The translations under genes were made by a program, and so were the position numbers. The notes under the pieces were generated by a model. It saw only the letters and a list, made by a program, of their open reading frames with translations. It was not told the origin of the DNA and did not search any database. Below, one piece after another: positions 1 through 8,395 of a DNA stretch of 64,000 nucleotides; positions within the stretch are counted from its first letter, which is position 1; the number at the start of each line of letters is the position of its first letter. Source of the DNA: DATLLN01 sp963797175 (GTDB lineage: Bacteria; Actinomycetota; Thermoleophilia; Gaiellales; JAICJC01). The stretch covers positions 1-64,000 of the forward strand of contig CAWCOL010000006.1 in the NCBI GenBank assembly GCA_963797175.1. Reading direction: 5' to 3'.

Positions 1-2
1 GC

Positions 3-2231
3 AGCCCGTATGCGCACGCCAGGATCGTCTCCATCGACACGTCCCGTGCGCTGGCCCATCCCAACGTTGCCGCGGTGGTCACCGCCAAGGACCTGGAGAC
101 GCTGGGCCTGGCCTGGATGCCGACCATCTCCTACGACACGCAGGCTGTGCTGGCCGGCGACAAGGTGCGCTTCCAGGGCCAGGAGGTCGCGTTCGTGATC
201 GCGACCGACGAGTACTCGGCCAACGACGCGCTGCAGCTGATCGACGTCGAGTACGAGCCGCTGCCCGCGATCGTCAACGCCCGCAAGGCGCTCGATCCCG
301 ATGCGCCGCTGATCCGCGACGACAAGGCCGGCCAGCGCGACAACCTCGCCAGCCCCACCTGGGAGGCCGGCGACGAGGAGGCCACCGACCGCGCCTTTGC
401 CGAGGCGGACACCGTCGTCAGCCGTGACATCATCTACCCGCGCTGCCACCCGGCGCCGCTGGAGACCTGCGGCATCATCGCCGACTTCAATCCCCAGACT
501 GGCCAGCTCGACATCTACAACGGCAACCAGGCGCCGCACGCGCACCGCACCGTGTACGCCCACGTGGCCGGCCTGGCCGAGCACATGATCCGCATCCGCT
601 GCCAGGACATCGGCGGCGGGTTCGGCAACAAGGTGCCCGTCTACCCCGGGTACGTGTGCGCCATCGCCGGCTCGATCGTGGCCGGCGTGCCGGTCAAGTG
701 GGTCGAGAATCGCTCCGAGAACCTGATGTCCACGGGCTTCGCCCGCGACTACATCATGCGCAGCGAGATGTGCTCCAAGGACGGCAAGATCACCGGTTTG
801 CGGGTGGACGTGATCGCCGACCACGGCGCGTTCGACAGCACGGCGCAGCCGACCAAGTTCCCGGCCGGGTTCTTCCACATCTGCTGCGGGTCGTACGACC
901 TCCAGGCGGCGCACGTCAAGGTCAAGGCCGTCTACACGAACAAGGCGCCGGGCGGCGTCGCCTACCGCTGCTCGTTCCGCATCACCGAGGCCGTCTACCT
1001 GGTCGAGCGGATGGTGGACGCGCTGGCGCTGGAGATGAAGGCCGACCCGATCGACCTGCGCATGCGCAGCTTCATCGGCCCCGAGCAGTTCCCGTACGAG
1101 ACGACCACCGGCTGGACGTACGACTCGGGCGACTACGCCAAGACGATGAAGGTGGCGATGGAGATCGCCGGGTACGACGACCTGCGCCGCGAGCAGCGCG
1201 AGAAGCGCGAGCGGGGCGAGCTGATGGGCATCGGCGTCTCGTTCTTCACCGAGGGCGTCGGCGCCGGCCCGCGCAAACACATGGACATCCTCGGCCTGGC
1301 CATGAACGACGGCGCCGACCTGCGCGTGCACCCGTCCGGCAAGGCCGTCGTCAGCATCAGCGCCCAGACGCAGGGCCAGGGCCACGAGACGACGTTCGCG
1401 CAGATCGTGGCCGAGGAGCTGGGTATCCCGCCCGAGGACGTCGAGGTGCGGCACGGCGACACCGACAAGTCGCCCTACGGCCTGGGCACGTACGGCAGCC
1501 GCTCGACGCCGGTCTCCGGCGGCGCCGTGGCCGTCGTCTCCCGCAAGGTGCGCGACAAGGCGCGGCTGATCGCGGCCACCATGCTCGAGACCCGGCCCGA
1601 GGACCTGGCCTGGGAGAAGGGCCGCTGGTACGTCAAGGGCGATCCCGAGAAGGGCGCACTGATCGAGGAGATTGCCGTCCGCGCGTACAGCGGCGAGGCG
1701 ATGCCGGAGGGCCTCGAGGGCGGCCTCGACGCGCAGGTGATCTACGACCCGCCCAATCTGACCTACCCGTACGGCGCGTACATCGCGGTGGTGGACGTCG
1801 ATCCCGACACGGCGCAGGTCACGGTGCGCAGGTTCATCGCGGTGGACGACTGCGGCGTGCGGATCAACCCGATGATCGTCGACGGCCAGATCCACGGCGG
1901 CCTGGCCGAGGGCGTCGGCATCGCGCTGATGGAGCTGATCAGCTTCGACGAGGAGGGCAACTGCCTCAACTCGTCGTTCATGGACTACCTGATCCCGACC
2001 GCGCTCGAGTGCCCCGACTTCGAGCTGGGCGAGACCGTCACGCCCTGCCCGCATCATCCGCTGGGCGCCAAGGGCGTCGGCGAGTCGCCCAACGTCGGCT
2101 CGCCGCCCGCGATCGTCAATGCGGTGATCGACGCGCTGCACGAGCCGCACGGCGTCGATCACATCGACATGCCCTGCACGCCGGCGCGCGTGTGGTCGGC
2201 GATGCAGGGGAAGGCGGCGCCGCCCCAATGA
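3..2231 (+). CDS. coxL: Carbon monoxide dehydrogenase large subunit, form I (5' end cut by window)
   Basis: Molybdenum-cofactor subunit of aerobic CO dehydrogenase, which oxidises CO to CO2 and passes electrons through the CoxM and CoxS subunits towards the respiratory chain. The frame is open from base 3 (first residues SPYAHARIV), so the start lies outside the window; CoxL is normally about 800 aa and 742 codons are seen. AYRCSFR at 960-980 is the form I active-site motif whose Cys binds the Cu of the Cu-S-Mo centre; form II relatives lack it. QGQGHET (1371-1391) and the later GTYGSRS stretch are cofactor-binding motifs. The stop overlaps the next start (ATGA). coxM and coxS are not visible and presumably lie upstream. 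Confidence 0.95.
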   Translation, partial: SPYAHARIVSIDTSRALAHPNVAAVVTAKDLETLGLAWMPTISYDTQAVLAGDKVRFQGQEVAFVIATDEYSANDALQLIDVEYEPLPAIVNARKALDPDAPLIRDDKAGQRDNLASPTWEAGDEEATDRAFAEADTVVSRDIIYPRCHPAPLETCGIIADFNPQTGQLDIYNGNQAPHAHRTVYAHVAGLAEHMIRIRCQDIGGGFGNKVPVYPGYVCAIAGSIVAGVPVKWVENRSENLMSTGFARDYIMRSEMCSKDGKITGLRVDVIADHGAFDSTAQPTKFPAGFFHICCGSYDLQAAHVKVKAVYTNKAPGGVAYRCSFRITEAVYLVERMVDALALEMKADPIDLRMRSFIGPEQFPYETTTGWTYDSGDYAKTMKVAMEIAGYDDLRREQREKRERGELMGIGVSFFTEGVGAGPRKHMDILGLAMNDGADLRVHPSGKAVVSISAQTQGQGHETTFAQIVAEELGIPPEDVEVRHGDTDKSPYGLGTYGSRSTPVSGGAVAVVSRKVRDKARLIAATMLETRPEDLAWEKGRWYVKGDPEKGALIEEIAVRAYSGEAMPEGLEGGLDAQVIYDPPNLTYPYGAYIAVVDVDPDTAQVTVRRFIAVDDCGVRINPMIVDGQIHGGLAEGVGIALMELISFDEEGNCLNSSFMDYLIPTALECPDFELGETVTPCPHHPLGAKGVGESPNVGSPPAIVNAVIDALHEPHGVDHIDMPCTPARVWSAMQGKAAPPQ

Positions 2232-3184
2232 TCACCGCCGCGTTGTCCCGGCGGGCCCAGGAGCTCGCCGCCGAGGGGGTGCCGTTCGTGACGGCGACCG
2301 TGGTGCGCGCGCAGCGTCCGACCAGCGTCGCGGCGGGCGACGTCGCCCTGGTGCTGGCCGACGGGACGATCGAGGGGTTCGTCGGCGGCGTCTGCACGGA
2401 GCACAGCGTGCGCGCCTACGCGCTGACCGCGCTGCGCTCGAACCACGCCGTGCTGCTGCGGATCCTGCCCTTCAGCGAGGAGGAGCCGGCGCCCGTGGAG
2501 GACGCCGTCTTCGAGGACGCCGAGGGCGCGGTCACCGTCCAGAACCCGTGCCTCTCAGGCGGCGCGATCGAGGTCTTCCTGGAGCCGGTGCTGCCCGCTC
2601 CCCGCGTGCTGGTGGTGGGCGAGACGCCGATCGCCGCCGCGGTGCGGCGGATCGGCGCGGAGGTCGGCTTCGCGATGGCGGATTCCGGTGACGGCTCCGC
2701 CGAGCCGGGACCGGGCGACCTGGCGCTGGTCGTGGCCGCGCACGGCCGCGACGAGCTGCACACCCTGCGTCGCGCGCTGGAGGCTGGTGTGCCGTACGTC
2801 GGGCTGGTGGCCAGCCGCAAGCGCGGCGACGGCGTGCTGGCGGAGCTCCGCGGCGACGGCGTGCCGGACGAGCAGCTGGCGCGCATCGACGTGCCGGCAG
2901 GCATGGACATCGGCGCCCGCGGGCCGGCCGAGGTCGCGTTGTCGATCATGGCGATGATCATCGCCGTCCGCCACGACCGGCCGGTGGAGGGCGCCGTCCC
3001 GGCGCCGCTCCCGCCCGCCGTCGATGTCGCGCCGCTGGCCGTCGACCCGATCTGCGGGATGACGGTCGCCGCCGGCCCCGGCACCCCGTCGATCGAGCTG
3101 GACGGCGAGGTCGTCTACTTCTGCTGCGAGGGCTGCAGGGCCCGGTTCGAAGCGGACAACCGGCATGCCCGCGTCTCCGACTGA
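2228..3184 (+). CDS. XdhC/CoxI-family maturation protein with C-terminal YHS domain
   Basis: 318 aa. Residues about 1-75 match the XdhC/CoxI N-terminal domain (GFVGGVCTEHSVRAYAL), and about 125-255 form the Rossmann-like XdhC C-terminal domain (RVLVVGETPIAAAVRR, YVGLVASRKRG, DIGARGPAEVALSI). In the family these proteins help insert sulfurated molybdenum cofactor into xanthine dehydrogenase or CO dehydrogenase. The last 45 or so residues are a YHS-type metal domain (DPICGMTV, then YFCCEGCRARF), usually found in copper proteins. A copper-related role in building the Cu-S-Mo centre is my inference. It overlaps coxL by ATGA and lies 6 bp before coxD. Confidence 0.88.
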   Translation: MITAALSRRAQELAAEGVPFVTATVVRAQRPTSVAAGDVALVLADGTIEGFVGGVCTEHSVRAYALTALRSNHAVLLRILPFSEEEPAPVEDAVFEDAEGAVTVQNPCLSGGAIEVFLEPVLPAPRVLVVGETPIAAAVRRIGAEVGFAMADSGDGSAEPGPGDLALVVAAHGRDELHTLRRALEAGVPYVGLVASRKRGDGVLAELRGDGVPDEQLARIDVPAGMDIGARGPAEVALSIMAMIIAVRHDRPVEGAVPAPLPPAVDVAPLAVDPICGMTVAAGPGTPSIELDGEVVYFCCEGCRARFEADNRHARVSD

Positions 3185-3190
3185 GCGCCG

Positions 3191-4111
3191 GTGACGCCGC
3201 GCGACACGGGCGCCGCGGCCGACGAGCTGCGCGCGCTGGTGCCCGACGTCGAGATGCTGGCCAACCGCCTGCGGGCGGTGGACTACCTGGTGGACGAGGG
3301 GCTGGCCACCTCGATGTTCCTGGGCGTGCGCCTGCCCCAGCCGCTGCTGCTGGAGGGCGAGGCCGGCGTCGGCAAGACCGAGGCGGCCCGCGCTCTGGCC
3401 GCGGTGCTGGACACGCCGCTGATCCGGCTCCAGTGCTACGAGGGCATCGACGCCGCCGAGGCGCTGTACGAGTGGAACTACCCGCGCCAGCTGCTCAGCA
3501 TCCGGCTGGCGGACGCCGGCTCGGAGCGGCTGACCGAGGACGACCTGTTCGGCCCCGACTACCTGATCGAGCGGCCGCTGCTGCGTGCGCTCCGGCATCC
3601 CGGCCCGCGCCCGGCCGTGCTCCTGATCGACGAGATCGACCGCGCGGACGACGACTTCGAGGCGTTCCTGCTCGAGCTGCTGGGCGAGGCCGCGGTCACC
3701 ATCCCCGAGCTGGGCACCGTGACGGCCACCCACCCGCCCGTGATCGTGCTGACGTCCAACCGCACCCGCGACCTGCACGACGCCGTCAAGCGCCGCTGCG
3801 TCTACCACTGGATCGAGTACCCCGGCCTGGAGCGGGCCGTCGAGATCGTCCGCCGCCGCGTCGCCGGGGCGTCCGACACGCTGGCGGTGCAGGTGGCGAG
3901 CGCGGTCTCCCGGATCCGCGCGAGCGACGTGCAGAAGCCGCCCGGGATCGCCGAGGCGATCGACTGGCTGGCGGCGCTCGAGCTGCTGGGCGTCGAGCGG
4001 CTGGACGCGGCGGCGGTCGACCGCACGCTGGGCTCGGTGCTGAAGTACGGCGAGGACCAGGAGGTGGTCCGCGCGGCGGGGCTCGAGCGCCTGGTGGAGG
4101 CCGGTGACTGA
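3191..4111 (+). CDS. coxD: CoxD, MoxR-type AAA+ ATPase for CO dehydrogenase maturation
   Basis: 306 aa from a GTG start. Walker A GEAGVGKTE is at residues 55-63 and Walker B LLIDEIDRAD near residue 144, followed by a sensor-type LTSNRTRDLHDA. CoxD in Oligotropha is a membrane-bound AAA+ ATPase needed to assemble the Cu-S-Mo cluster. It acts with the VWA protein CoxE, which is encoded next and overlaps by 8 bp. The order MoxR ATPase then VWA protein straight after coxL/xdhC is the standard CO dehydrogenase layout and makes the assignment firm. Confidence 0.93.
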   Translation: MTPRDTGAAADELRALVPDVEMLANRLRAVDYLVDEGLATSMFLGVRLPQPLLLEGEAGVGKTEAARALAAVLDTPLIRLQCYEGIDAAEALYEWNYPRQLLSIRLADAGSERLTEDDLFGPDYLIERPLLRALRHPGPRPAVLLIDEIDRADDDFEAFLLELLGEAAVTIPELGTVTATHPPVIVLTSNRTRDLHDAVKRRCVYHWIEYPGLERAVEIVRRRVAGASDTLAVQVASAVSRIRASDVQKPPGIAEAIDWLAALELLGVERLDAAAVDRTLGSVLKYGEDQEVVRAAGLERLVEAGD

Positions 4112-5507
4112 GGACGCGCCGGCGCCCGTCTTCGCCGTCGAGACGGTCGTGCTCGACCTGCCCGCGCTGGCCGGGAGGCTGGGCCAGCGGCTGCGCGACG
4201 CCGGCGTTCCCGTCGTCCCCGCCCGGTCGGCCGACCTGGCCCGGGCGCTGACGCTGGTGCGGCCGATCAGCCGCACCCGGCTGTACTGGACGGTCCGCGC
4301 CGTGCTGGTGTCCGACCAGGCCCACGTGGCGGCGTTTGACCGCGTGTTCGCGCAGGTGTTCGGCGCTGGGGCGGCCGAGCCTGGCGACGACCCGGCCGTG
4401 GGCGTCGCGACGGGGGCCGTCCCCGAGGCGGGCGAGCACACCGACGGAGAGGCGTCACCGTCGCAGGACGCGCGTGAGGGCTGGTGGACGGCGCCCGGCG
4501 CCGCCGGCGAGGAGGACGGCGAGGCGGCCGACACCCCGCTGGCGATGGCCAGCGACGAGGAGCGGCTGGCCGAGCGGCGGTTCGAGACCCTCGACCCGCA
4601 GGAGCTGGCCGCGCTCTACCGGCTGATGTCGCAGCTGCGGCTGCGCACGCCGATCCGTACGACGCGCCGCTACCGGCGCGACCGCAGCGGGCGCCAGGTC
4701 GATCTGCGCCGGACGCTGCGGATGAGCATGCGTACCGGCGGCGAGCCGCTGCGGCTGGCGCGGCGCCGGCGGCGCACCGCCCGGCGGCGGCTGGTGATGC
4801 TGTGCGACATCTCCGGCTCGATGGAGCCGTACGCCCGCGCCTACCTCCAGTTCCTCACCTGCGCGGCCGGCAGCGGCCCCGACGCCGAGGCGTTCGCATT
4901 CGCCACGCGGCTCACCCGCCTGACCCGCGCGCTGGGGTCGCGGCATCCCGAGCTGGCGATCGGCCGCGCGGCCGCGGCCGCGCCGGACTGGTCGAGCGGC
5001 ACCCGCATCGGCGAGGCCCTGCGCACCTTCAACGACCGCCACGGCCGCCGGGGGATGGCCCGCGGCGCGGTGGTCGTCATCCTCTCGGACGGGTGGGAGC
5101 GCGGCGACCCGGGGCTGGTCGGCCGCGAGATGGCGCGCCTGGCCCGCCTCGCGCACCGGATCGTGTGGGTCAACCCACGGGCAGGGGCGGACGTGTTCGC
5201 CGTCCGGGCAGGGGGGATGGTGGCGGCGCTGCCGTACTGCAACGTGCTGGTCAGCGGCCACACGTTCCGCGCTCTGGACGACGTGGTCGAGGCGATCGCA
5301 TCCGCGCCGGCCGCCCGGCTGGGGCTCCCGGCGCCGGAGCCGGTGGCGGTGGCCGCCGCGAAGCCCGAGCCGTGGGCGAGCGCGACGCCGGTTGCGGGCA
5401 GCTCGGTGGCGATGCCCAGCGGCCACGGGCCGCGGCGCGGCCGCACGACGCCGGGGTGGGCCACCGAGCCCGGTGACGAGCACGAGAAGGAGCCGACCGA
5501 TCGATGA
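4104..5507 (+). CDS. coxE: CoxE, VWA-domain maturation protein
   Basis: 467 aa from GTG, overlapping coxD by 8 bp. The C-terminal half is a VWA domain with the MIDAS motif DISGSM near residues 235-240 and the downstream segments SSGTRIGEAL and ILSDGWERGD. The N-terminal region is Ala/Gly-rich and less conserved. VWA/CoxE proteins pair with MoxR ATPases to insert or remodel metal centres. The last 50 or so residues are Ala/Pro/Gly-rich and probably unstructured. It ends in an ATGA overlap with the next small gene. Confidence 0.92.
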   Translation: MTEDAPAPVFAVETVVLDLPALAGRLGQRLRDAGVPVVPARSADLARALTLVRPISRTRLYWTVRAVLVSDQAHVAAFDRVFAQVFGAGAAEPGDDPAVGVATGAVPEAGEHTDGEASPSQDAREGWWTAPGAAGEEDGEAADTPLAMASDEERLAERRFETLDPQELAALYRLMSQLRLRTPIRTTRRYRRDRSGRQVDLRRTLRMSMRTGGEPLRLARRRRRTARRRLVMLCDISGSMEPYARAYLQFLTCAAGSGPDAEAFAFATRLTRLTRALGSRHPELAIGRAAAAAPDWSSGTRIGEALRTFNDRHGRRGMARGAVVVILSDGWERGDPGLVGREMARLARLAHRIVWVNPRAGADVFAVRAGGMVAALPYCNVLVSGHTFRALDDVVEAIASAPAARLGLPAPEPVAVAAAKPEPWASATPVAGSSVAMPSGHGPRRGRTTPGWATEPGDEHEKEPTDR

Positions 5508-5695
5508 ACCAGACCGGCGTCAAGACCTGCATCTACCCGGGCTGTGAGCGCCCGGCCGTCCCGGCGCACCCGCAGGGCGGCCCGCAGCCTGCATTCTGCG
5601 ACCTGGAGGAGCACAATGCGCTGACGGCGCACCAGGAGCGGCAGCGCCTGGCGTCCCGTGCGAACCGCGACGATGAGGAGTCCACCCGTGGCTAA
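5504..5695 (+). CDS. Small Cys-containing protein in the CO dehydrogenase cluster
   Basis: 63 aa, function unknown. It starts with ATGA overlap on coxE, so it is translationally coupled to the maturation genes. The motif CIYPGCERPAVP with a later PAFCDLEEH gives three Cys and a His that could bind one metal ion like a small zinc finger. The C-terminal third is charged and probably helical. Its 3' end overlaps the next gene by 8 bp. A metal-handling or assembly role fits the position but is inference. Confidence 0.75.
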   Translation: MNQTGVKTCIYPGCERPAVPAHPQGGPQPAFCDLEEHNALTAHQERQRLASRANRDDEESTRG

Positions 5696-6149
5696 CGAGG
5701 CCTACCGCGCAGTCTTCCTGCGCGTCCACCCGACCGGCAAGATGGTGCTCAGCTTGACAACAGAGGCGGACGGGCGCGAGCAACAGTACGCGCAGCTGGT
5801 CGCCGACGAGCTGGGCGTTCCCGCGCTGGACGTCAAGGTCGTCCCCGCCGACACCGACCGCTTCGGCACCGGCCACGGCTTCAACACCAGCCCCTCCGAC
5901 GGCACGTCGCCGGCGGTCGTCACGGCGAGCGCGCGCATCCGCGACAAGGCGCAGCTCCTGGCGGGGATGCAGCTGGGCGCCGCGCCCGAGACGCTGAGGT
6001 GGTCGAACGGCGCGTGGACGGCGGGCGACGGCAGCGAACCGGCCCGGGCGGCCACGATCGCCGACCTCGCCATGTACGCGCACGGGACCGGCGAGCTCCC
6101 GCCCGGAGTCGAGGGCGGCCTCGATGCGCAGGCGGTCTACGCCGACTGA
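5688..6149 (+). CDS. Stand-alone fragment of a CoxL-like molybdopterin subunit
   Basis: 153 aa from a GTG at 5688, preceded by GAGGAG at 5675-5680. An in-frame ATG at 5658 would add 10 residues. The whole protein lines up with a middle piece of CoxL (window bases about 1323-1750): LRVHPTGK versus LRVHPSGK, then ELGVPALDVKV versus ELGIPPEDVEV, and EGGLDAQAVY versus EGGLDAQVIY. The cofactor motifs are lost: QGQGHET is replaced by DGREQQ, and GTYGSRST by GHGFNTSP. It cannot be an active dehydrogenase alone. It may be a retained structural or chaperone-like paralogue or a decaying duplicate; the good ribosome site and unbroken frame favour expression. Confidence 0.8.
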   Translation: MANEAYRAVFLRVHPTGKMVLSLTTEADGREQQYAQLVADELGVPALDVKVVPADTDRFGTGHGFNTSPSDGTSPAVVTASARIRDKAQLLAGMQLGAAPETLRWSNGAWTAGDGSEPARAATIADLAMYAHGTGELPPGVEGGLDAQAVYAD

Positions 6150-6694
6150 CCGGCCGGAGCGGCCACGCTCCCGATCAGCTCGATCTCGACGTCGTCCACG
6201 ACCTTGAGCGCGCCGAACAGGGTCGAGTAGGGCTTCATGCCCCAGCTCGACTGGCGGACGGTGGCCGTGGCGCGGATCCGGCCCTCGGCGGCCAGCGACA
6301 CCTCGGCGGCGACCGGGTGGGTGGCGCCGTTCAGCGTCAGGTCGCCCTCGGCGGTGAAGCCGTCGTCGCGCGGCGTCGCCCGCGTCGAGCGGAACGTCAC
6401 CGACTGGCGGCGCAGCACCTCGTCGTCGATCGTCTTCACGATGTCCGCACGGTTGTCGTCGTCGAGCGCCTGCATGCCGCCCTCGCCCTCGATCACGCGG
6501 AGCGATCCGCCGTCGGCGCGCAGGTCGATCGCGGTGGCGGCGGGGTCGTCGCCGACCGTCAGCGTGGCCGTCCAGTCCGTCACGTGGAAGTGCAGGTTGT
6601 GGCCGGCCTTGGCGGCGGCGCCGGTGCGCTTCGTGCGGATCGACAGCGTTGCGTTGTCGGGCCCGAGCGTGTGGGAGCCAGGCGGGAGCGGCAC
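6137..6694 (-). CDS. YceI-family lipocalin-like protein
   Basis: 185 aa. It shows the YceI pattern: PGSHTLGPDNATLSI at the N-terminus, AGHNLHFHV, then beta-rich segments with LTLNGATHPVAAEV and the C-terminal VVDDVEIELIG. Members bind isoprenoid-like lipids or amides in a beta barrel. No clear signal peptide is seen. It runs against the cox genes and overlaps the end of the CoxL fragment by 13 bp. A second YceI gene lies at 51992-52531 and the two are clearly diverged. Confidence 0.85.
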   Translation of the reverse strand: MPLPPGSHTLGPDNATLSIRTKRTGAAAKAGHNLHFHVTDWTATLTVGDDPAATAIDLRADGGSLRVIEGEGGMQALDDDNRADIVKTIDDEVLRRQSVTFRSTRATPRDDGFTAEGDLTLNGATHPVAAEVSLAAEGRIRATATVRQSSWGMKPYSTLFGALKVVDDVEIELIGSVAAPAGQSA

Positions 6695-6704
6695 GGCCGG
6701 AGCC

Positions 6705-6710
6705 TATACT
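6705..6710 (+). promoter_or_regulatory. -10 element upstream of coxG
   Basis: TATACT, a near-perfect -10 box, lies 46 nt before the coxG start and just outside the divergent yceI start. No good -35 is seen at 17 bp. This gene, unlike many in the window, keeps a leader with a ribosome site (AAGGA, 6743-6747). Confidence 0.5.
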
Positions 6711-6755
6711 ACGACCGCGTTTCGACCGGTTCCCTTCTCCCCAAGGACGGCGTGC

Positions 6756-7187
6756 ATGGCCGTGGATCTCGACCACTCCTTTACGACCCCGCGGCAGATC
6801 GACGACAGCTTCGCGACCATCCTCGATCTCGACAAGCTGGTGCCGTGCGTCGAGGGTGCGACGGTGCTGGAGCGCACGTCCCCCGAGTCGGCGAAGGCCG
6901 AGATCAAGGTCAAGATGGGCGCGATGTCGATGACGTTCACCGGCACGCTGGAGGTCGTCGAGCGGGACGACGCGGCGCACACGGCAGTGCTCAACGTCAA
7001 GTCGCGGGAGGCCGGCGGCCAGGGGTTCGCGAACGCGACGATCACGTTCGCCCTGCGCGAGGGCGGCGGGGACATCCACACCCACGCGCAGATCACCGGC
7101 AAGGCGGCCTCGATGGGCGAGGGCGTCGTCTCCGGGGTGCTGGAGGCGCTGATCGCCGACTTCGCGGCCAAGCTGGGCGCGCTCTAG
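6756..7187 (+). CDS. coxG: CoxG-family SRPBCC protein
   Basis: 143 aa. The start at ATG 6756 is set by AAGGA at 6743-6747. It is a single START/SRPBCC fold: HSFTTPRQIDDSFATILDL at the front, then CVEGATVLE, KVKMGAMSMTFTG and the long C-terminal helix EGVVSGVLEALIADFAAKL. CoxG recruits CO dehydrogenase to the membrane in characterised systems by binding quinone-like lipids. Placement after coxD/E and the CoxL fragment supports membership of the CO cluster, although yceI on the other strand interrupts the run. Confidence 0.88.
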   Translation: MAVDLDHSFTTPRQIDDSFATILDLDKLVPCVEGATVLERTSPESAKAEIKVKMGAMSMTFTGTLEVVERDDAAHTAVLNVKSREAGGQGFANATITFALREGGGDIHTHAQITGKAASMGEGVVSGVLEALIADFAAKLGAL

Positions 7188-7196
7188 GCGGGCGGC

Positions 7197-7472
7197 ATGG
7201 CCCGCGTGACGATGCACCGCGTCCGGCCGGGCGAGGTGCCTCCCGACGGAGGCACCGCCGTGCAGGATGACCCGGAACGGCCCGTCTTCAACGGCAACGG
7301 CGCGGACGACTACGTCTGCGCCGAGTGTGGCAACGTGCTGGCGACCTCGATGAGCCCCGAGTACATGACGTTCCGGGTGCGCGTGCGCTGCGGCCGCTGC
7401 CGCACGATCAACGTGGCGGAGCACGACGACCGGACGCCGGAGGAGCGGCGCAGGCGCCGGCCAACTCCCTGA
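7197..7472 (+). CDS. Small zinc-ribbon protein
   Basis: 91 aa, 9 bp after coxG. Two CxxC pairs (YVCAECGNVL and RVRCGRCRTINV) spaced by about 20 residues make a typical zinc ribbon, with a basic C-terminal tail. Function unknown; it may bind nucleic acid or act as a metal-binding accessory factor. Its last 65 bp overlap the end of the reverse-strand gene that follows. Confidence 0.72.
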   Translation: MARVTMHRVRPGEVPPDGGTAVQDDPERPVFNGNGADDYVCAECGNVLATSMSPEYMTFRVRVRCGRCRTINVAEHDDRTPEERRRRRPTP

Positions 7473-8071
7473 GCGCCTCGCGGCTCCGCGCGTAGGCGCC
7501 GGCGCCGTCGCCGTCCAGGGCAACGATGCGGATCACGGGCGGATGGCCCATCGCCGGAGCCGCCAGGTCGAACAGCGCGTCGTGGTAGGCGCGCTGCCGT
7601 ACGACGCCGCCGAAGCCGAACGCCTTGGCCGGCAGGCCGCGGTTCGAGTCCGTCCGTCTCGGCGGCCAGGCGGCGGCACAGCTCGCGGTGCTCGGCCGCG
7701 TCGAAGCCGAGCGCCGCGCCGGCCGGGTAGAGGTCGAGCGCCGCCAGGCGGTGCGAGGTGAAGTGCGAGCGGTCGTCCACCTGGACCAGCGTCCCCGACG
7801 GGGTGTGGACGAGGTCGACCGGCAGCAGCAGGTTGTCTCGCGAGGCATCGAGCACCGACTCGTCGCCGCGCAGGTGGCCGAAGATCGCCGTCAGCGTCCG
7901 CACGGCAGCCGTCACCGGGGAGGCCAGCGACGGGTCGCGCCGGTCGATCGCCACCCGCTCGAGCCCGACGTGCCCCTGTTCGCAGAGCCAGTCGAACGTG
8001 CCCGGCTCCAGCACGATGCCGTCCGCCGCAGCGGCCTCCGCGAACGCAGCCTGCGTGTCGTCAGCCGCCAC
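7408..8071 (-). CDS. Uncharacterised protein split by an apparent +1 frameshift
   Basis: The first part (8071 to about 7655) reads ... FDWLCEQGHVGLERVAIDR ... LVQVDDRSHFTSHRLAAL. The remainder (about 7650 to 7408), KAFGFGGVVRQRAYHDAL ... HPPVIRIVAL, is in the next frame. Skipping one base between about 7640 and 7660 joins them into roughly 220 aa, and the total span is 3n+1. Start GTG 8071 is preceded by TAGGAT (8078-8083) at 6 nt, a leaderless arrangement. I do not recognise the family. Composition looks like a soluble alpha/beta protein. It may be a real pseudogene or an assembly error. Confidence 0.65.
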
Positions 8072-8105
8072 GGGCGGATCCTAGGGCGCCGGGATCAGCG
8101 TCTCG

Positions 8106-8201
8106 GTGTCCGGCACCGTACCGGGCACCGAGCCCGGCACGGACTCCGGCACCGACTCTGGCACGGACTCCGGCACCGTGCCAGACTCGGTGCCGGAGGA
8201 C
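8106..8201. repeat. 12-bp tandem self-complementary repeat, 8 units
   Basis: Eight 12-bp units, beginning GTGTCCGGCACC, GTACCGGGCACC, GAGCCCGGCACG, GACTCCGGCACC and ending GTGCCAGACTCG, GTGCCGGAGGAC. The 23-bp segment at 8144-8166 pairs with 8176-8198 (one mismatch, 9-nt loop), so the tract can form a long hairpin. The first and last units match the copy at 60640-60711 almost exactly, which has six units. Same family: 14623-14658, 14757-14791 and 60841-60876. Confidence 0.85.
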
Positions 8202-8389
8202 TCAGAGCGCGTGACGGATCCGTGCGGGTTCGGTGACGGTTGCCGATCGTCCCGGAGCCCGCTTCCGGTGGGCGATCGCGGCCGGTCGACCCGCTGTTCG
8301 TACCACCCCGGGGTCACCTCGCCGAGGCGACCCGGCCGGCGCGGTCCCGTCACCGCCCTGTGGAGAGCCGTGACGCGACCGGGATCGTC

Positions 8390-8395
8390 TACGCT
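8390..8395 (+). promoter_or_regulatory. -10 element of a leaderless gene
   Basis: TACGCT ends 8 nt before the GTG at 8404. No ribosome site is present, so transcription probably starts at or next to the start codon. Confidence 0.5.

Noticed and set aside
656..3184. Long second-frame reading frames inside coxL, the decarboxylases and the LLM genes
   Set aside because: Their translations are Arg/Pro/Ala-rich shadows of the real genes; only the in-frame tails that match families were kept.
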